From: Zychaea mexicana | Taxonomy: Eukaryota; Mucoromycota; Mucoromycetes; Mucorales; Lichtheimiaceae | NCBI RefSeq assembly: GCF_025766255.1 | Contig: NW_026516938.1 | Coordinates: forward strand, 1 to 16,813 | Reading direction: 5' to 3' | DNA: 16,813 nucleotides | Shown here: positions 1 to 7,631 of the stretch, piece by piece | Layout of the letters: every line of letters begins with the position of its first letter | How positions within the stretch are numbered: position 1 is the first letter of the stretch | The notes under the pieces: generated by a model | Seen by the model: the letters and a program-made list of their open reading frames with translations, nothing else | What the model was told of the DNA's origin: nothing | Database searches by the model: none | Translations under genes and position numbers: made by a program

Positions 1-454
1 CAATCACACCTCTATAGTCTGGAAGGTAGTCATCAGCACCATCTCTCCACTCAAGACTCAAATTGGTGGCAGAATCTACTAAGGTTGTTGCAGAAACTCC
101 AAGCAGCTGCCAGTCCTCTGCATCAGCAGCGTCTTGATTGGTACTTTCGGCAGTATCCTCCCACATTTCATCGTCGAAATCGAAAAGCTCATTGTATTCA
201 CTTTCGTTCACGTTATCCACAAGTGGTACCCAAGTAGGCTCATTAACGCTAGTAATGAGGGGTAGGATGACTTAATGTAAACAAACTACTCTCAAATGAT
301 TCTTAAAAACTGACAGTTCTCTTTGAATGCACAAGAAATTTACTTGAGTGTGTTCTTTGACTCTTGCATGCTTTTAAGGTGCTTCTAGCGCTTGTTGAGT
401 CTCCCCATTGTATGGAATGTTTTGGAAGAAGAAGGAACAATAAAACTTTGTCAT
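1..454 (-). pseudogene. Acidic hypothetical protein, broken and truncated by the window edge
   Basis: On the minus strand one frame is open from 271 to the window edge (about 90 codons) and is rich in Asp, Glu, Asn and Trp (for example EYNELFDFDDEMWED). The same frame continues upstream to an ATG at 454-452, interrupted by TAA at 374-376 and TAA at 272-274. The interrupted part still reads like protein (KEHTQVNFLCIQREL), so this is either a decayed gene or one with introns I did not place; a TAG acceptor-like site just before the open part does not give a clean join. I do not recognise the family. The gene would continue to the left of the window. Confidence 0.45.
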
Positions 455-579
455 CCTACTTATAATTTACATGGCACCATTACAGTCAATGTTGATTGGA
501 AGGCTGAGGTATATATTGCACCAGCGCTTATCACCAATGTTACACTACCTTCCTAATATGGAGATCGCCGATTCAATGT

Positions 580-595
580 CATACACTAGTGTATG
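580..595. repeat. Perfect 16-bp palindrome
   Basis: CATACACTAGTGTATG reads the same on both strands. It lies between AATGTC (575-580) and GACATT (about 604-609), which could extend the pairing with a small bulge. The stretch 455-810 has no gene I can support; this palindrome and the hairpin at 698-744 are its only visible structures. Confidence 0.6.
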
Positions 596-697
596 GTGGG
601 GTGGACATTCTGACAAAATCCTCTGCTAAATTTTTGAATCTACCCCAACTTCGACGCTTTATTTCTCAATTTTTTTTGCCTGTAAGTAAGTAAAAGT

Positions 698-744
698 GCT
701 TCATAGAATTGCTCTTTGAGCCTCTCTCTATCGTTCTATGAAGC
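698..744. repeat. Hairpin: 11-bp stem with 25-nt loop
   Basis: GCTTCATAGAA (698-708) and TTCTATGAAGC (734-744) are perfect inverted repeats around a pyrimidine-rich loop. It lies in non-coding sequence just outside the inverted-repeat end at 811. Its function is unknown; it may be a remnant of a small inverted-repeat element. Confidence 0.5.
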
Positions 745-810
745 CAAAAAAGTAGGTTGTATAAGTGAAAAAAGTTGAAATAAAACATCAAAAATTGGTC
801 CAAAAATTTA

Positions 811-834
811 CGTTTCTAGGTGGCGGGCACCATA
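811..834 (+). repeat. Left copy of a 24-bp terminal-inverted-repeat-like sequence
   Basis: The sequence starts CGTTTCTAGGTGGCGGGCAC and its exact reverse complement is at 8806-8829, pointing outward on both sides as transposon ends do. Its core GGTGGCGGGCACC is itself nearly palindromic. It is much more GC-rich than its surroundings. No clear target-site duplication is visible outside the pair. A decayed ISXO2/Merlin-type transposase lies just inside the right copy, so both copies are probably ends of that kind of element. Confidence 0.7.
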
Positions 835-959
835 CCATCATCTGTATAAGAACCATCTTCTAAACAATATTCACAATATGTTCTATTACTATCTTCTTTT
901 ACATAGCATCCATTGTATTTAAAATTTCTACATTTATTATTATTAGTATGAAATATAAC
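816..959 (-). pseudogene. Cys-rich coding remnant ending inside the inverted repeat
   Basis: A minus-strand frame runs from just after a TGA (960-962) to a TAG at 816-818, inside the 24-bp repeat. It has no ATG near its beginning. The 47 residues contain four cysteines spaced C-x7-C-x10-C-x2-C (KCRNFKYNGC ... TYCEYCLEDG), a pattern that could bind zinc. It looks like the last exon or 3' remnant of an element-encoded protein. I do not recognise the family. Confidence 0.35.
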
Positions 960-1140
960 TCATAGTTAAAGAAAAACAAGAGATTTATAGATTATTAATA
1001 AATTATAATATTTTTTAATGTAATAAGTTCAAAAATTTTATATTTAAATATATATAGTTGTTTCAATTTTGTGATCCTTAATGAAATTTGTAATCACCAA
1101 ATATTTTTGTAATCTTTATGAATATAAAAATTTCATAAAC

Positions 1141-1195
1141 TGGCGGAATGGTAATAAGCATACCCTCCTCTGAGCTAGACCAACTGGATCGACGC
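1141..1195 (+). other. tRNA-like Pol III A-box/B-box pair, degenerate
   Basis: TGGCGGAATGG (1141-1151) fits the A-box consensus TRGCNNARYGG and GATCGACGC (1187-1195) fits the B-box consensus GWTCRANNC, at a spacing normal for a tRNA gene. The segment is GC-richer than the AT-rich sequence around it. The flanks do not fold into an acceptor or T stem, so it is not a functional tRNA. It may be a tRNA-derived (SINE-like) remnant or a chance match. Confidence 0.25.
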
Positions 1196-1229
1196 TTAGC
1201 TTGACAGAATAGAATTATATATAATTTTG

Positions 1230-1628
1230 TTATTTATAACAAATATTATTAATATGATTCATTCTCCTATATCTTTTCTTTTTAGTATTACTAATATCAG
1301 GAGTACTAAGATTTGAAAGACTTCGTTTATTACTATTATTGTTATTATCTTCTATTTCACTATTATCTGTTAATAGCTCATCAATATTTTTTTCTCTATT
1401 ATAATTTTCATTACTTACTAATACATCATTACCTTCTAATGAACTATCATCTGTAACAGATGGTGTTGATAAATTTTTTGTTTTATTGTTATTGTATTTT
1501 TTTCTTTTACTTCCTCTTCTTTTTGTTATTTTATAATATTCTTAATATTTTTCTTCTTGTTGACCATTTTCATTATTATATGATATTTCAAAATCAATTT
1601 GTTTATTTTTTTTATCATATAAATATTA
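1230..1628 (-). pseudogene. Asn/Lys-rich hydrophilic coding remnant
   Basis: One minus-strand frame is open for about 130 codons apart from a single TAA at 1542-1544, and ends at TAA 1230-1232. The protein is low-complexity, rich in Asn, Lys, Ser, Asp and Glu, with a basic patch (ITKRRGSKRKKYNNNK) and a second basic run (NTKKKRYRRMNH) near the C terminus. No ATG starts it, so it is a fragment or an exon. It lies in the AT-rich block inside the left inverted repeat, so it is probably element-derived. I do not recognise the family. From 1629 to about 1955 I see only AT-rich non-coding sequence. Confidence 0.35.
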
Positions 1629-1954
1629 GCATTTTTAATATTGTTTTTAATCATAAAATTAATTATAATTGATCTTTTTTTTGATGTAAATTTTTATGTG
1701 TCTCTTCCATTTTGATATAGTTTTATATTATAAAAAATTCAATTTTAAAAAAAATATTATGCAAATTTAGATAAAATTTAAATATCACGCCTTTTAAAAT
1801 TACCATTTGTGCTTCTTGCAAAATTAGATAGATCAGCAAACTGGTAACTCTACAAACTTATATTTGTCTATTTGCTCGATAATAATTCTCACTGTTTGAC
1901 TTTGTAGCAAACAGCAGCGCAAGCATATGCATACACTTAAAAAATTACGCATGA

Positions 1955-2217
1955 TCCACTCACGCAGCCAATGTTATCTTGGCTAGCCATTACCATGATG
2001 TCAACAGCAAAGTATTTCTTGAAGGATAATTCTGGCGAAATTTCCGAGATGTTAGAAAGCGACATGATGTACAATCTATGGGGGTTTTTGAACACGATCT
2101 TTCAAGGCAGCGGGATATGAGCGATAGGTAAGTGTCTTCATATCACAATGAAACTATAAGTGAGAATGTATAATACGTACTAATATACTATTACAGAAAA
2201 GAGAAAAGTAGCATTGC
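1955..2217 (+). pseudogene. Multicopy hypothetical gene, middle part, split by the 2218-4118 element
   Basis: The frame beginning near 1964 encodes a segment including SEMLESDMMYNLWGFLNTIF. It is followed by a textbook intron at 2128-2196 (GTAAGT donor, TACTAAT branch site, TTACAG acceptor). The second exon begins at 2197 and runs into the element at 2218. The reading resumes after the element at 4124, with ATTGC present on both sides (2213-2217 and 4119-4123). An in-frame TGA close to the donor and frame changes show decay. I associate the motifs with a repeated hypothetical family of Mucoromycota, function unknown. The continuation is the entry at 4119-4804. Confidence 0.45.
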
Positions 2218-2403
2218 GGGATGTCAGTACGAATTGGCTATAAATTTACAATAGTTTTTGATAAATCTAATAAATTGCTTGCTGCCATATTAAATTATAT
2301 CATCTATTTTGATATTTTATCAATTTTATGACATCATTGACCAAAATCATGTATTCAATGATTATAAAATTGAAAATCCATAATATAAACAAAGAACGAC
2401 CCA

Positions 2404-2814
2404 ATGGATACAACAAACTATACACTACTGATTACAAATGAAGTAAACTCATTATTGCAAATTATTGGCAATTCCTAGAATGGAATTGGCCTACTGTACA
2501 TAATAAATATAAACATAGAATGATTTGAAACATATTAAATTCATAGAAAAAATTAAGGATGAATTGTTACGTAAATTAGGTTATGTTGCTGTATTTATTT
2601 TCTAGTAGTTTTATATACAAACAAGGAATATCCCAGACCTTACTTTGAAATTGAAAAAGGATTATTTTTATTATATCATTTAGTCTCTGGAGTATGTGGT
2701 GAAAAATTTGAAAATACTTACCACATAGCAATTTCATACACTTTATAAAAAGTTTTGGATGGATGAAGACAACTACAAACGAATCAACAAAATAGTAAAT
2801 GATTCAATGATAAC
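2404..2814 (+). pseudogene. N-terminal part of the chromodomain transposase, broken
   Basis: An ATG at 2404 opens a short frame (MDTTNYTLLITNEVNSLLQI) stopped by TAG. Coding-like stretches follow in different frames: KIKDELLRKLGYVAVFIF near 2555-2605, LLYHLVSGVCGEKFENTYHI near 2670-2735, and FWMDEDNYKRINKIVNDSMI near 2755-2810. This last one leads directly into the long frame at 2815 after a frame change. The order matches the N-terminal helix-turn-helix region that precedes the DDE domain in DDE_Tnp_4 proteins. At least two frameshifts and several stops make this copy inactive as it stands. Confidence 0.5.
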
Positions 2815-3918
2815 ATGTTTTCATCTATCAAATCACGTATTCTATCTGCTAGAAAGCATAATCCTGACTTATTTAAACATGTAACACTTGTATTGGATGG
2901 CCATAATTCAAGAATTAACTATGTAGATACTGAAATTGACCACTTTCAAAGAATGTATTCTTATAAATTTAAGAAGAATGGAATACATACCCAATTTGTT
3001 AGTGATATGAATGATATGATTATTTATACTTCTAAAAGTGACTTTTGTCCTGATAGCTCAGATGGTAGCATGTTTTTAAACATGAAATTATTTAAATATA
3101 TGCATGAGAATGACATAATGGCAGTTGATAGTGGATATACTTTGTTTATCACACAATTTACAGAGCTTGCTAATGAAAAAGGATATAACTTTAGCCATGA
3201 TAATTTTGTATACCCTATACGTAAAAATGTAAATGAGCCCTTAATGATTACTGAGGATCATTTTAATAAGACATTTGGAAGTTTTAGGACAAAAGTTGAG
3301 AATCAATTTTCAGAAATTGGGAATAAATTCTGCCGATTCAATAATAATAAGTCAGTTGTTAAAATAGATAACATAAAATACTATAATCTGCAATTTCGTG
3401 TAGCTTGTTTATTAAAAAATATTACAAAATTTATAGAAATGTTCAATATTCCTATTTTACCACACTATAAACTATGGCACAGTAATGATTTTAATTTTCC
3501 AGGAGAGCATAAACTAATTGATATAGTGGTCAGCAATAATAAACAAAATAAAGATAAACTGGATAAAATGATCAGATTACAAAATGACCTGCTTAATATG
3601 GCTATATCAAATGAAGAAATGATTGTTGATAATGAATCTGATAATAATTCAAATCAGAGTAATAGTGATAATGATGATGTTCCAAGATTTAATGAGCGTA
3701 GTAGAAAAAGAAAGCGAAATAAAGGGAAACAACAAGCAATGGCATCATATGAAATAGAAGAGATTATTAGGCATAAAACTGAAAATGGTACATATTTGTT
3801 TGAGGTAAAATGGGTTGGATATAGTGCTGATGATAACAGTTGGTTATCAATTGATAAATTTAATCAAAAGGATTTATTGAAGGAATATATCAATAAGCAT
3901 AATCTTGGTATATTATAA
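2815..3918 (+). CDS. DDE_Tnp_4-type transposase domain fused to a C-terminal chromodomain
   Basis: The 367-residue frame has two modules. Residues about 20-180 look like the DDE_4 nuclease fold of PIF/Harbinger and IS5-type transposases: LVLDGHNSRI supplies Asp28, MAVDSGYTLF Asp105 and KVENQFSEIG Glu162, the likely metal-binding triad. An acidic Asn/Ser linker with a basic run (about residues 275-308) follows. Residues 310-362 are a chromodomain: YEIEEIIRHK, then VKWVGY and DNSWLSI, with Tyr312, Trp333 and Trp343 placed to form the aromatic cage that reads methylated histone lysines. Chromodomains in mobile elements are known to steer integration to marked chromatin; that role is inferred here. 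The ATG at 2815 is only the start of the longest open part: coding similarity continues upstream in other frames. The stop is followed by the element's 3' end. Confidence 0.7.
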   Translation: MFSSIKSRILSARKHNPDLFKHVTLVLDGHNSRINYVDTEIDHFQRMYSYKFKKNGIHTQFVSDMNDMIIYTSKSDFCPDSSDGSMFLNMKLFKYMHENDIMAVDSGYTLFITQFTELANEKGYNFSHDNFVYPIRKNVNEPLMITEDHFNKTFGSFRTKVENQFSEIGNKFCRFNNNKSVVKIDNIKYYNLQFRVACLLKNITKFIEMFNIPILPHYKLWHSNDFNFPGEHKLIDIVVSNNKQNKDKLDKMIRLQNDLLNMAISNEEMIVDNESDNNSNQSNSDNDDVPRFNERSRKRKRNKGKQQAMASYEIEEIIRHKTENGTYLFEVKWVGYSADDNSWLSIDKFNQKDLLKEYINKHNLGIL

Positions 3919-4118
3919 AATTGCATACTCTACTATTTACAATATTTTCTTCAACTGGTATATAACATAATGTGAATTTTACCTGGCATTCCTTTCTTAC
4001 CAATTATTTTTATATATACACAAAATTCAATTTTTTGTACAATTTGGATTTTTACAGCCAATAGATTTCTTACAGCCAATAATATTATCTAATATCTAAT
4101 TGGAGTTGGATGTCCCCC

Positions 4119-4804
4119 ATTGCAAACGCCCAGGCAAGAAATAACAAAAGAAAACTCGCAGCCATCATGCGTCACTGAAGAAAACAATGGGCCATTGCAT
4201 CGACACCATCTACACGAGCAGCAGTATAGAGCTGGGGGGGCTCAGAATTGGAAAAGATAATGACGATACTAAGGAAATGAAAGATAGCATGCTAAAGCTT
4301 CTGATTGTTCTGAAGGACATGCTCGCATCAATTGTAACTCCAATGCCGTCGATCTTACACCATGCTCATGTACTAGGTTACAACATCAAAGGTATGATGC
4401 AACTGCAAAGTATTTCCAAATTTGATGATAAACCCACAAACATGTTTTTGATGCCTCAATCCAATAGGGAACGCTGTTACCTTACTTGATGTCGATGTTC
4501 AGAAGGATTTGTTACCCGTATCCGACGAATCAAAGACTTACAGTATCCAAGCGGCAGCGCTGACTACATTTTGCGAATTGTTCTACTAATCGAGCTCGCA
4601 ATCCAAGGAAAAATGATCGTTGATGGGACACTCAACCAAATCCATAGCACTCGGATCCTAGTGATCGACGGTACGAGAGTCAATCCCCTACCCGAATCCT
4701 TTATCCCGCATTCTCTGTCATCTTCGTCTTCATCATCATCTTCAAACTCCCCCCTTCATTCACAAGACAGCTTCTCTCAATCTAACAAAAAGCAACACAA
4801 TTAG
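4119..4804 (+). pseudogene. Multicopy hypothetical gene, 3' part, continued after the element
   Basis: This continues the gene at 1955-2217. Reading runs from 4124 through KRKLAAIMRH, then after a TGA and a frame change through 4187-4489 (MGHCIDTIYTSSSIELGGLR). After another frame change it reaches 4571-4804 (IVLLIELAIQGKMIVDGTL), ending at TAG in a Ser-rich tail (codons at 4719-4745 are a TCT/TCA-type run) and a short Lys/Gln/Asn end. Two frame breaks as well as the inserted element mean it cannot make the ancestral protein. Function unknown; I link it to a repeated Mucoromycota family with moderate doubt. From 4805 to 4927 I see no gene. Confidence 0.45.
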
Positions 4805-4927
4805 TATACCCTGTACAAATATCATTTTTCCCGTAACAACATGATACCATCACTTCTGCCATAATCAGGGTAATCCAATTCGGATAGCTGGCAAAAAATT
4901 GCATAGAGATGCTTATTCATATAACCA

Positions 4928-5276
4928 CAGTTGACCCCCTTTAATGTCAACCCTCAAGTACACCTGAAAGTGTTGACGCTAACGGGGGTTGACGTTAAAG
5001 GGGGTGGCACAAAGTTTAACTGTAGAATAAAAATATTAAACCAGTGCACCTCGACACAATGTATGTATGCAACAGAGTCGTTCCTAACAATGTATTTTCA
5101 ACCACCAATGAAATAACCTCTTTTGATTAGATATGTTTGACCTCAATAAGAAGTCAACCCTAGCCAAGGTGTTGACATTGACCTTATGTAAAAGTTGAAA
5201 TTTATCTCTGGTAAAATGTGAGGTTCTCAGAAAAAGGTTGACTATATCGGGGGTTGACATTAAAGGGGGTCCACTG
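4928..5276. mobile_element. MITE 1, Tc1/mariner-like (pogo/Tigger-type ends), 349 bp
   Basis: The ends are 26-bp inverted repeats with one mismatch: CAGTTGACCCCCTTTAATGT at 4928 and CAGTGGACCCCCTTTAATGT read inward from 5276. The right flank is TA (5277-5278), matching the TA of GATATAGTGG in the uninterrupted copy 1, so it inserted at TA. The left flank is CA, so that side is mutated or rearranged. An internal inverted copy of the end motif lies at 4984-5005, and GTTGAC/GTCAAC hexamers recur through the element, as expected for subterminal transposase-binding sites. It has no coding capacity. Confidence 0.75.
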
Positions 5277-5278
5277 TA

Positions 5279-5670
5279 GTGGTCAGCAATGATAAACAAA
5301 ATAAAGATAAACTGGATAAATGATCAGATTACAAAATGACCTGCTTAATATGGCTATATCAAATGAAGAAATGATTGTTGATAATGAATCTAATAATAAT
5401 TCAAATCAGAGTAATAGTGATAATGATGATGTTCTAAGATTTAATGAGCGTAGTAAAAAAAGAAAGCAAAATAAAGGGAAACAACGAGCAATGGCATCAT
5501 ATGAAATAGAAGAGATTATTAGGCATAAAACTGAAAATGGTACATATTTGTTTGAAGTAAAATGGGTTGGATATAGTTCTGATGATAACAGTTGGTTATC
5601 AATTGATAAATTTAATCAAAATGATTTATTGAAGGAATATATCAATAAGCATAATCTTGGTATATTATAA
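5279..5670 (+). pseudogene. Chromodomain fragment of the DDE transposase, copy 2
   Basis: This duplicates the linker and chromodomain of the protein at 2815-3918. One A missing in the run near 5319 shifts the frame relative to copy 1, so the open part starts at ATG 5320 and gives 116 residues. The chromodomain is complete (YEIEEIIRHK, VKWVGYSSDD, NSWLSIDKF) and keeps all three aromatic-cage positions; most differences from copy 1 are silent or conservative. No DDE domain is left. It could only act as a free chromodomain peptide if transcribed, which is not shown. Confidence 0.65.
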
Positions 5671-5730
5671 AATTGCATACTCTGGGTAATATATCATTGA
5701 TACTATATTATTTATAAATATTGATTGTAT

Positions 5731-6051
5731 TTAAGGAATGATTGAATTGAAACATAAATAAAATGGGTCTCCTATAATAGCTTTAATAGGTTTAGATTTC
5801 TTCTTTTTCTTGTTTTCTTTTTTTTCAATTTTCTCATCTTCAGTGTTATTAGATTTATAAACAACAAGTTTTTTATTTTTAGGAATATGAAGCTTACTAT
5901 GTTGACAGCAAAGGTAATCCTTTTTACCATTAGGTAAATATGTTCTGATTTTTCTACCACAAAACTGACCATCACGTTTTCCTTTTTTAAGTTTATGGGT
6001 ACAAAAAGCATTATTCATGCTCAAGTATAAAAAGTAGTCTGTTGAAAACAA
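5731..6051 (-). CDS. Small Cys/His-rich, lysine-tailed protein, possible zinc-binding partner of the element
   Basis: The 106-residue frame has Cys17, Cys31, Cys48, Cys49 and His51 (FCTHKLKKGKRDGQFCGRK ... YLCCQHSK), a compact pattern typical of a small zinc-binding fold. A very basic Lys/Glu tail (about residues 75-95) follows. Met12 is an alternative start that still precedes the first Cys. It converges on the chromodomain frame and lies in the 715 bp that only copy 2 has. Similar short Cys-His modules occur in varied mobile elements and large DNA viruses, so the pattern alone does not identify the family. PIF/Harbinger elements usually encode a second, Myb-like DNA-binding protein; this could be a functional substitute, which is inference. 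Confidence 0.5.
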   Translation of the reverse strand: MFSTDYFLYLSMNNAFCTHKLKKGKRDGQFCGRKIRTYLPNGKKDYLCCQHSKLHIPKNKKLVVYKSNNTEDEKIEKKENKKKKKSKPIKAIIGDPFYLCFNSIIP

Positions 6052-6066
6052 TGACTTTATTTTATT

Positions 6067-6210
6067 TTATAATTTTATTTTTAATTTTTCTACAATATTT
6101 TTATTAATGTAAGAATCCAATTCATTTTCCATAAATACATCTAATTCTTTGTTAAGATTATTACGTAATTGGATATGGTTGATTGGGAGGAATTCATTTA
6201 ATGCAACCAT
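6067..6210 (-). CDS. 47-residue ORF just upstream of the Cys-rich gene
   Basis: ATG at 6210-6208 to TAA at 6069-6067, giving 47 residues rich in Leu, Asn, Lys and Glu, starting MVALNEFLPINHIQLRNNLN and probably helical. It ends 15 bp before the start of the Cys-rich frame on the same strand, so the two might be exons or a decayed single gene rather than separate genes. I do not recognise it. From 6211 to 6402 I see only AT-rich non-coding sequence. Confidence 0.3.
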   Translation of the reverse strand: MVALNEFLPINHIQLRNNLNKELDVFMENELDSYINKNIVEKLKIKL

Positions 6211-6402
6211 TTTTATTGAATCTTTGAAACACTTTCTTTTTTCAAATACAAAAATTCAATTTTTGTCAAAAAAGTAATTGAGTTTGAAATTTATTTCTTG
6301 GTATGAATTATTTATTTCTTGGCATAAATTAAAAGTTTTCTAATAATATTTCTATTAAATGCTCTCGAAACCTATATTCATTATCTTACTATAAATTCAG
6401 TA

Positions 6403-6925
6403 CAGTGGTCCCCCGCTTTTTGCAGCAGCGGTTTTTGGTGGAAAAAACTGCAAAAAGTGGGGAACTGCAAAAAGTGAGGATGAGTATGAGATGTTACACA
6501 GACTGAGTCTATTATGTTAATCAAGTGTCAATGATAGTAAACCAATCAAAAGTGTCGGTGCTGTGCTGAGGCTACTTATTATAACTCAACTCTTATATAA
6601 AAGGCTGTCGTCTCACTTTTGATGTTTATATACTGCAGTATCAACACCTCCACACCACTATAGTAAAAGCGAAATACCAAAAGCTTACTGAATAGCAAAA
6701 TGATGCTATCTATCAACATTACATGTAGATGTCACTGGTTCGAGACTCTGTGTCCCAGGCTCCCGAGTTAATAGCAGGAAATTGCAGGTCCCCAATTTTG
6801 GCCTGCAAAATGCAAAAAGTGAGGAAACTGCAATTTTATTAAGTAATGAGCGGGTGTGCTCCAAAAAAATCTGCAAAAACTGAGGATCTGTAAAAAGTGG
6901 GGCTGTAAAAAGTGGGGGACCACTG
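6403..6925. mobile_element. MITE 2, Tc1/mariner-like, 523 bp, TA target duplication
   Basis: Flanked by TA at 6401-6402 and 6926-6927. The ends CAGTGGTCCCCCGCTTTTTG (from 6403) and CAGTGGTCCCCCACTTTTTA (inward from 6925) are inverted repeats with two mismatches in 24 bp. A motif like TGCAAAAAGTGRGG recurs near both ends (about 6446, 6464, 6806, 6871, 6888 and 6903), forming subterminal repeats. It has no open frame of note. It belongs to a different family from MITE 1, although both start CAGT and use TA. Confidence 0.8.
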
Positions 6926-7139
6926 TACTATTTACAATATTTTCTTCAACTGGTATATAATATAATGTGAATTCATACCTGGCATTCCTTTCTTACCAAT
7001 TATTTTTATATATACAAAAATTCAATTTTTTGTACAATTTGGATTTTTACAGCCAATAGATTTCTTACAGCCAATAGTATTATCTAATATCTAATTGGAG
7101 TTGGATGTCCCCCAACATCGAAAAGCAGCTCATCACTAA

Positions 7140-7556
7140 AAACACACCTGACCAAAAAAGATAAAGAGGAGATCAAGAGGCTCCTTACTGGAGTGGACTC
7201 GCATAAGTTTTGGACGTTGAAGTCCATGGAGTTGAGAGCGTGAGGAAACGGGGAAGGTGTCTAGTCAGTTGAAGAAAAGATGTACGACTTTGTGATCAAG
7301 TGCAATTATTGGCAGTAAGTATTATTTATTCACCCAAAGCGACTGTAAGCGAAACAAACGAGAAAAACTAAAATGTGCAATTGGTTATAGCCCGTATCAA
7401 TCCATGATCTTAGATCTAGACGATGCTAATTGGACAGAAGTGTTCACGACGGAGGAGCTGAAAGAAATTCGAGCACACGGAGCTCCCATATTACACACCG
7501 TGCCCGAAGACGTTCAAGAAAAATTAGGGTTACAAGCGTTCTTTAGTAAGTTACAC
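7140..7556 (+). pseudogene. Multicopy hypothetical gene, 5' part
   Basis: Directly after the end of element copy 2, a frame encodes KKDKEEIKRLLTGVDSHKFW, then breaks at a TGA near 7240. It resumes as EKMYDFVIKCNYW, crosses a good intron at 7315-7390 (GTAAGT donor, TTATAG acceptor) and continues in phase as HPYQSMILDLDDANW ... FTTEELKEIRAHGAP ... EKLGLQAFF to about 7556. Coding then fades into AT-rich sequence leading to the Merlin-like pseudogene. From memory, this looks like the N-terminal half of the same family whose C-terminal half is at 1955-4804, although here it lies downstream of it. Confidence 0.45.
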
Positions 7557-7631
7557 AAAATATATAAAGTTATATAAAAACATTTTTTTTTGATTTTTCA
7601 TAAAACATTTTTTTTCTTTTTCTTTATCAAA

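Larger units (their letters stand above)
2218..4118 (+). mobile_element. DDE_Tnp_4 (PIF/Harbinger/IS5-like) element with a chromodomain transposase, copy 1
   Basis: An AT-rich 1.9-kb block interrupts a coding sequence and is bordered by ATTGC at 2213-2217 and 4119-4123 (CATTGC if one C is counted differently). It begins GGGATGTCAG and ends TTGGATGTCCCCC, so the ends are G-run/C-run with only weak inverted-repeat similarity. The last ~188 bp recur at 6926-7113, also ending in five Cs, which fixes the right end independently. It encodes one transposase on the plus strand, with inactivating breaks in its N-terminal part. Compared with copy 2 it lacks about 715 bp just after the transposase stop codon. 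Confidence 0.7.
5279..7113 (+). mobile_element. Chromodomain-DDE element, copy 2: 5'-truncated, with MITE 2 inside
   Basis: 5279-5688 repeats 3527-3934 with roughly a dozen differences over about 405 bp. After GCATACTCT the two copies part: copy 2 has about 715 bp (5689-6402) absent from copy 1, then MITE 2, then 6926-7113, which repeats 3932-4118. Copy 2 starts exactly at the right TA of MITE 1, so everything 5' of the chromodomain region is missing. With MITE 2 and one TA removed, 5279-7113 is a continuous 3' portion of the element, so copy 1 most simply carries an internal deletion. Confidence 0.7.

Noticed and set aside
262..459. 10-bp inverted repeat GTAGGATGAC / GTCATCCTAC around 178 bp, possibly a small MITE
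   Set aside because: Ten-base matches at this distance are expected by chance in a window of this size, and no target duplication is seen.
1460..1672. Phe/Tyr-rich plus-strand frame resembling a membrane protein
   Set aside because: Complement of the Asn/Lys-rich minus-strand frame; hydrophobicity is a result of AT-rich composition.
4719..4748. TCT/TCA microsatellite
   Set aside because: Encodes a Ser run inside the decayed multicopy gene; ordinary low complexity.
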